Shown here: piece by piece, positions 5,626-9,232 of the stretch
Layout of the letters: each line of letters begins with the position of its first letter
How positions within the stretch are numbered: the stretch's first letter is position 1
Assembly (NCBI GenBank): GCA_964235675.1
Contig: CAXSEA010000148.1
Coordinates: forward strand, 1 to 9,232
Reading direction: 5' to 3'
Source: CAXSEA01 sp964235675
GTDB lineage: Bacteria > Armatimonadota > Armatimonadia > Armatimonadales > Capsulimonadaceae
DNA: 9,232 nt
The notes under the pieces: model-generated
Told to the model about the DNA's origin: nothing
What the model saw: the letters and a program-made list of their open reading frames with translations, nothing else
Databases searched by the model: none
Program-made: the position numbers and the translations under genes

Positions 5626-6357
5626 ATGACGCAAGAGTTGCCCCAGCAATCCGAAGTTTGGCCGCCGCCTCCGGTCGGCGTGGATTCCAGAGCCGTGCGC
5701 GCGCCGTTCTTTCACCAAAACGGCGCGTCGAAGGCTGTTAAAGTCATGGCCGTGCTCCTGGCTCTGCTATGGCTTTGGGAATGCGCGCTGCGCTGGCAGT
5801 CGTTTACACCTACGGTTGTTCTGCTCACGTGGATATACGACATAACGAGCATCACCGCGACCGTCGTGATGACGATATTGTTTCTTCGCTGGGTCTACTT
5901 CGTGGAGAAGAACCGGAAAGCGCTGGGCAGACCTGCGTACAGCTACACGCCAGGATGGGCTGTCGGGTATTTCTTAATTCCGATCGTGTCACTTTACAAG
6001 CCATATAAAAACATGATCGAGACATGGAACACAAGTAATCCGTTCCTGATACCGCATGAGCGCGACACTTGGGCCAAAGAAAACCCGACAACGATTATTT
6101 CAGTTTGGTGGGCATTTGTCTTAATTTCGAACCTTGCCAGCTTTATGGATGGATTCAACGTGCAGCACGCCATGCGGCAAGGATTCGCGCAGTATCACGC
6201 GACTGCCCCGTTCGCTATGATCGCGGTGGCGCTCGATATCGTCAGCTTATTCATCGCTTGCCGTATGATCGATGCGGTGAATGCGCGGCAAAACAAGGCG
6301 CATCATTTGAAAGAATCAGCGCTCGATGCTGTTTTTATCGACTCTCCGCGCCATTAA
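5626..6357 (+). CDS. DUF4328 family multi-pass membrane protein
   Basis: The protein has 243 residues. An N-terminal cytoplasmic-type stretch with a proline run (VWPPPPVG, 11-18) is followed by about five hydrophobic segments near residues 37-55, 64-92, 110-124, 157-174 and 194-214. The segment FLRWVYFVEKNRKALGRPAYSYTPGWAVGYFLIPIVSLYKPYK (about 86-128; key residues are the TPGWAVGYF and IPIVSLYKPY blocks) is the hallmark of the DUF4328 family, where it reads like SPGWAVGYWFIPI...RPY. The function of that family is unknown to me. The gene follows the tRNA terminator, so it needs its own promoter, but no good -10 is visible. Its last 23 bp overlap the 3' end of the opposite-strand flhB-like gene. 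Product function is not proposed. Confidence 0.82.
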   Translation: MTQELPQQSEVWPPPPVGVDSRAVRAPFFHQNGASKAVKVMAVLLALLWLWECALRWQSFTPTVVLLTWIYDITSITATVVMTILFLRWVYFVEKNRKALGRPAYSYTPGWAVGYFLIPIVSLYKPYKNMIETWNTSNPFLIPHERDTWAKENPTTIISVWWAFVLISNLASFMDGFNVQHAMRQGFAQYHATAPFAMIAVALDIVSLFIACRMIDAVNARQNKAHHLKESALDAVFIDSPRH

Positions 6358-6625
6358 CTTTGTACACCCACGCGAGCACTTCGGCGACGGCGCGGTACAT
6401 TTCGGGGGGGATATATGAGCCGAGATCGAGGCCGGCCAAGACGCCGGCCAGGGCTTTGTCCTCGCGGAGGGGGACGTTGTGGCGGCGGGCGGCGGCGATG
6501 ATGGCGTCGGCCATGTGGCCCTGGCCGGCGGCGACCACGACGGGAACCAGGGCGTGGCCCGGCTCGTAGTGCAGGGCGATGGCGGCTTTTTGCGCGGGAT
6601 TAGAAGAGTGGTCTTGTTCGGGCAT
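6335..6625 (-). CDS. FlhB C-terminal-domain-like protein (YlqH type), standalone
   Basis: The 96-residue protein matches only the cytoplasmic C-terminal domain of the type III export switch FlhB/YscU. AAIALHYEPGHALVPVVVAAGQGHMADAI corresponds to the region just after the NPTH autocleavage site, and NVPLREDKALAGVLAGLDLGSYIPPEMYRAVAEVLAWVYK to the rest (key blocks PLRED, IPPEMY, VAEVLAWVY). The transmembrane half and a proper NPTH are absent; the N-terminus has NPAQ instead. The nearest known parallel is B. subtilis YlqH, a small soluble FlhB homologue of unclear role. The start is ATG 6625, four bases after the FliK-like stop, so translation is probably coupled. A longer frame from 6880 would overlap the FliK-like gene by about 250 bp and is rejected. 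No other flagellar gene is in view. Confidence 0.85.
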   Translation of the reverse strand: MPEQDHSSNPAQKAAIALHYEPGHALVPVVVAAGQGHMADAIIAAARRHNVPLREDKALAGVLAGLDLGSYIPPEMYRAVAEVLAWVYKVNGAESR

Positions 6626-6629
6626 TTGT

Positions 6630-7799
6630 CTAGATCTTGTGATCGACGCGGCTGCGTGGCTGGGCCAGCGACGCGCCGCCATACCAGAGCGGCGGCGCGC
6701 CGTCGGCGTGCGCCAGCGTGATGCTTTCTTGGGCGATGTGCCAGCCCGCGTTCGACAGGCCGTACGCGAGACCGGGCAAGTGGCGCTGCAATAATCGGAG
6801 AGTGGAAGTTTGCTCGGCAAGCACCTCGCAGGAGAGGGTGGCATCTTGTTTGCCGGAAAGGCGGAATTCGAGCAGGCCAAGCCTTGGCGGAGTTAAGCGG
6901 ATAATGGTTTGCAGCACGAGGCGCTCGCCATCGAACTCGCCGGACGCGTTGCGTCGCTTTTCTTCCTCCTCGTCGCGCGTCCAGACCTGGATTTCCGCCG
7001 TGGCCGTCTGGTCGGGGCCGATTTTGTACGGGAACGCGAAGTAAAGCGGCACCGGCGGATCGAAGCGTTGCAGCGCGATCTGATTGAGAAGCTGCTGGCC
7101 TTCGATATGGCCCGCGTGGGCATCGGCGGCGGCGCGGGTGGCGCGGTCGAGCGACGCTAAATTGCTGGTCGCGATTCCGAGCAGCTGGGCGCGCGGATCG
7201 AGGCGCAGCTGGGCGCGCGCGCTTGCGTCCGGCGTGTCGCCCGCGGAGGCCAGCTGCTGCTCGGTGCTTCGCCCGAGGCGCGACACAAGCGCGTAAAGCT
7301 CTTTTGCCAGTTGCCGGGGATCGTCGCTGCCTTCCAGCGCGAGTGAAAGCTCGTCGAGAAGGTCGCTTGGCAGCGGGCGCTTGTCCATCGCGCCTTCGAC
7401 CACCCGCTGCAGGGCGCGCAGCACGCCGGCGCTGAGGGGCGCGTCAAGCAGCTTTGCCATGGCGTAGGCCTCGGCGGGCAGTTTCGGAAAGCGCGAGAGC
7501 AGGGCGCGTCCCTCGGCGAAAGTGGCCTCGTTCAGCGGCAGCCCTAGACGAGCGAAAGCCTCGGCCAACTCCAAAGTTTCGGAATCGGCGGTAATTCCTA
7601 TCTCCATCAATGCGTCCCGCAGCGCGTCCGGGGTAAGATTGCCGTTGGGAACACCCGCCGTCCCGCCGATGAAGGGCGATTGGCCTTCAACGCCGTCGCC
7701 GCGCGAAGGCGCATCGCCGAACCCGAGCTTGGAGCGCGAGGCCACTTCGCCGATGGTTTGCACCGGCGCGACACTGGTTAAATTCGGAGCTATTCGCAT
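6630..7799 (-). CDS. FliK/YlqG-like protein with hook-length-control C-terminal domain
   Basis: The protein has 389 residues from ATG 7799; a TTG at 7808 would add three. The N-terminal ~55 residues look disordered (Gly, Ser, Pro). Residues about 55-175 are helical, with TPDALRDALMEIGI and LGLPLNEATFAEGRALLSRFP, a pattern I associate with YlqG-type proteins. Residues about 176-235 are Ala/Gln-rich. The C-terminal part (about 248-365) resembles the FliK hook-length domain: an LGLLEFRLS strand, LSCEVLAEQTSTLRLLQRHLPGLAYGLSNAGW, and a final strand. FliK proteins bind the FlhB cytoplasmic domain to switch export specificity, and the gene directly downstream encodes an FlhB-like domain, so a binding pair is likely. 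There are no signal peptide or membrane segments. Overall similarity to flagellar FliK is only moderate. No clear Shine-Dalgarno was found. Confidence 0.68.
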   Translation of the reverse strand: MRIAPNLTSVAPVQTIGEVASRSKLGFGDAPSRGDGVEGQSPFIGGTAGVPNGNLTPDALRDALMEIGITADSETLELAEAFARLGLPLNEATFAEGRALLSRFPKLPAEAYAMAKLLDAPLSAGVLRALQRVVEGAMDKRPLPSDLLDELSLALEGSDDPRQLAKELYALVSRLGRSTEQQLASAGDTPDASARAQLRLDPRAQLLGIATSNLASLDRATRAAADAHAGHIEGQQLLNQIALQRFDPPVPLYFAFPYKIGPDQTATAEIQVWTRDEEEEKRRNASGEFDGERLVLQTIIRLTPPRLGLLEFRLSGKQDATLSCEVLAEQTSTLRLLQRHLPGLAYGLSNAGWHIAQESITLAHADGAPPLWYGGASLAQPRSRVDHKI

Positions 7800-7822
7800 A
7801 TACGGCAACGAAGCAAGCCGCG

Positions 7823-7840
7823 CGGCATGAAGCTATGCCG
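7823..7840. repeat. Small hairpin in the divergent region
   Basis: CGGCAT (7823-7828) and ATGCCG (7835-7840) form a perfect 6-bp stem with a 6-nt loop, 24 bases upstream of the FliK-like start. The rest of the 162-bp region between the two divergent genes (7800-7961) shows no convincing -35/-10 pair on either strand. The hairpin may be a leader structure or incidental. Confidence 0.3.
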
Positions 7841-7961
7841 ACCGAGTCCAATGACGTGGCGGCATATCAAAAGGCAGCGCACTTGCGTTAACGGCTGACA
7901 ACTACAAGATTTGGCAGGCTGTTTCCAAACAAATCCTAACACGTATTCACAGGTTTCCCCT

Positions 7962-9232
7962 ATGGCTGACATGAAAACCCCCACTAACATCGCCTTTGGC
8001 ACCGACGGCTGGCGCGCGATTATGAACGACGAGTTCATCTTCGATAACTTAGCGCTGGTCGCTCAATCGGTCTCAGATTTCATCAACGAGAAAGGCAACG
8101 CCAAGCAGGGTGTCGTGATCGGCTGGGACGCGCGCTTCATGTCCGAGGATTTCGGGCAATTGGTCGCGAACGTGCTGACCTCAAACGGCATTCCGGTTTT
8201 GCTGCCCGAGCGTGATACGCCGACTCCGGTCATCGCGTACACGGTGCTGAACCGCAAAATGGCGGGCGGCATCATGATTTCGGCCTCGCACAACCCGCCA
8301 AAATACAACGGTATTAAGTTTATTCCCGATTACGGCCATCCTGCCCTGCCCGAAATTACGGACAAGCTGACAGCGGGCGTGAAAAAGCTGCAAGCCGACG
8401 GAACCACCCCCAACCGCAGCGGCAATACGTCGCTGATGGAGAAGTTCGACCCCAAGCCGGAGTATTTCGCGCATCTCAGCAAGCTCTTCAATTTAGACGC
8501 GATTGCTAACGCCAATTTGAAGATCTGGTACGACCCGCTGTACGCCACCGGGCGCGGCTATATCGACGAGTTCCTGCGCAATATCGGGGTGGACGTCACG
8601 ACGATCCACGGCGAGCGCAATCCGCTCTTCGGCGGGTCGCTGCCCGACCCGAACGAGAAGAATTTGGCGGAGATCGCCCAGCGAGTGGTGGAGAGCGGCG
8701 CAAATGTCGGGCTGGGAACCGACGGCGACGCGGATCGATTCGGCGTGGTGGACGCCACCGGCAAATATCTGACACCGAACCAGGTGCTCTGCTTGGCGAT
8801 TTTGCACTGGCAGAGCACGCGGTATCAGACTGGCAGCGTGGTTCGCACCGCGCCGACCACGCATCAGGTGGACGCGCTCGCCAAGCATTTTGGGCTTGGC
8901 GTGCAGGTGACTCCGGTCGGCTTCAAATGGGTGGGCAACGCGCTGGCGACAACCGACGCGATTGTCGGCGGCGAGGAGTCCGGCGGCTTGTCGGTGAAGG
9001 GGCATATCCCCGAGAAGGATGGAATCGCCGCCGATTTGATTATCGTCGAGCAGATCGCGATGACGGGCAAGACTCCGCTGCAAACTCTGCAGGAGATCGA
9101 CGAGATGGTGGGCACGTTTGTCACGGGCCGAGTCGATGTGCATCTGGAAAACGAGAAGAAGAACGCGCTGATGAACACATTGCGCAACAATCCTCCGGCC
9201 AACTTCGCCGGGCAGCAGGTGACCGGCACGTC
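7962..9232 (+). CDS. Phosphoglucomutase/phosphomannomutase family protein, 3' partial
   Basis: The enzyme shifts phosphate between C1 and C6 of hexose phosphates in the cytoplasm, linking glycolysis to cell-wall and storage polysaccharide precursors. 423 residues are visible and the frame runs off the window. Domain 1 begins IAFGTDGWR (10-18) and carries the phosphoserine loop ISASHNP with Ser109. Domain 2 has the magnesium loop DGDADR (254-259). Domain 3 has the sugar-binding GGEESGG (Glu338, Glu339, Ser340). Domain 4, with its phosphate-binding loop, is missing beyond the edge. ATG 7962 opens shortly before the conserved FGTDGWR. An alternative ATG at 7971 would remove three residues, and both have weak ribosome sites. 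Glucose versus mannose specificity cannot be read from what is visible. The gene diverges from the FliK-like gene. Confidence 0.94.
   Translation, partial: MADMKTPTNIAFGTDGWRAIMNDEFIFDNLALVAQSVSDFINEKGNAKQGVVIGWDARFMSEDFGQLVANVLTSNGIPVLLPERDTPTPVIAYTVLNRKMAGGIMISASHNPPKYNGIKFIPDYGHPALPEITDKLTAGVKKLQADGTTPNRSGNTSLMEKFDPKPEYFAHLSKLFNLDAIANANLKIWYDPLYATGRGYIDEFLRNIGVDVTTIHGERNPLFGGSLPDPNEKNLAEIAQRVVESGANVGLGTDGDADRFGVVDATGKYLTPNQVLCLAILHWQSTRYQTGSVVRTAPTTHQVDALAKHFGLGVQVTPVGFKWVGNALATTDAIVGGEESGGLSVKGHIPEKDGIAADLIIVEQIAMTGKTPLQTLQEIDEMVGTFVTGRVDVHLENEKKNALMNTLRNNPPANFAGQQVTGT

Noticed and set aside
6626..6880. Longer frame for the FlhB-like protein from 6880
   Set aside because: The extra 85 residues overlap the FliK-like gene in another frame, are Arg/Ser-rich without family resemblance, and ATG 6625 is perfectly placed after the upstream stop.
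7895..7949. Promoter-like hexamers upstream of the phosphomutase (CTGACA, TTGGCA, TATTCA)
   Set aside because: No pair combines a reasonable -35 with a reasonable -10 at proper spacing.
8493..9143. 216-codon open frame on the minus strand
   Set aside because: It is the antisense shadow of the phosphomutase gene, which is open on the plus strand with all catalytic motifs. The minus frame gives His/Arg-rich sequence with no recognisable domain.
1..9232. CRISPR array, insertion sequence, prophage or defence island
   Set aside because: No regularly spaced repeats, terminal inverted repeats, transposase, integrase, nuclease or toxin-antitoxin genes are seen on either strand.

Overview
The window is ordinary GC-rich bacterial chromosome, apparently mostly housekeeping genes. 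No transposase, integrase, CRISPR array, phage gene or plasmid function is visible. The phylum cannot be fixed from the sequence. A small FlhB C-domain protein paired with a FliK-like protein recalls ylqG/ylqH of Bacillota. The codon use, the Tat-exported MsrB and the sugar-type oxidoreductase would also fit groups such as Armatimonadota. This is a weak inference.

Layout. (1) Positions 1-930 (+) hold the 3' part of a Gfo/Idh/MocA oxidoreductase. (2) Positions 937-2503 (-) hold a Tat-secreted methionine sulfoxide reductase B and, upstream of it, an ArsR-type HTH/SAM-methyltransferase fusion. (3) Diverging from these is ahcY (2601-4049, +), S-adenosylhomocysteine hydrolase, with a strong terminator. 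The divergent region carries a 24-bp palindrome with one mismatched pair, lying over the likely ahcY -10 box. (4) A lipoprotein alpha/beta hydrolase follows (4119-5108, +). (5) Two tRNA genes, Thr(UGU) and Tyr(GUA), each have their own consensus-like promoter, and the Tyr gene is followed by a terminator. (6) A DUF4328 membrane protein (5626-6357, +) is preceded by a 9-codon mini-ORF with its own Shine-Dalgarno. (7) A tail-to-tail overlap leads to the minus-strand pair of FliK-like protein (6630-7799) and FlhB-like protein (6335-6625). (8) A phosphoglucomutase/phosphomannomutase (7962 onward, +) runs off the right edge.

How the genes work together. The clearest functional unit is 937-4049: AhcY removes the methylation by-product SAH, the ArsR-methyltransferase looks like a SahR-type sensor of SAM/SAH that would bind the palindrome, and MsrB repairs oxidised methionine. 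The FliK-like/FlhB-like pair is probably one operon of unknown function. The tRNAs, the hydrolase, the DUF4328 protein and the sugar phosphomutase look like independent units.

No intergenic stretch exceeds about 165 bases. The most rewarding items to check are the ahcY/regulator control region, with its possibly leaderless regulator mRNA, the FliK/FlhB-like orphan pair, and the mini-ORF ahead of the DUF4328 gene. I saw no obviously new multi-gene system.
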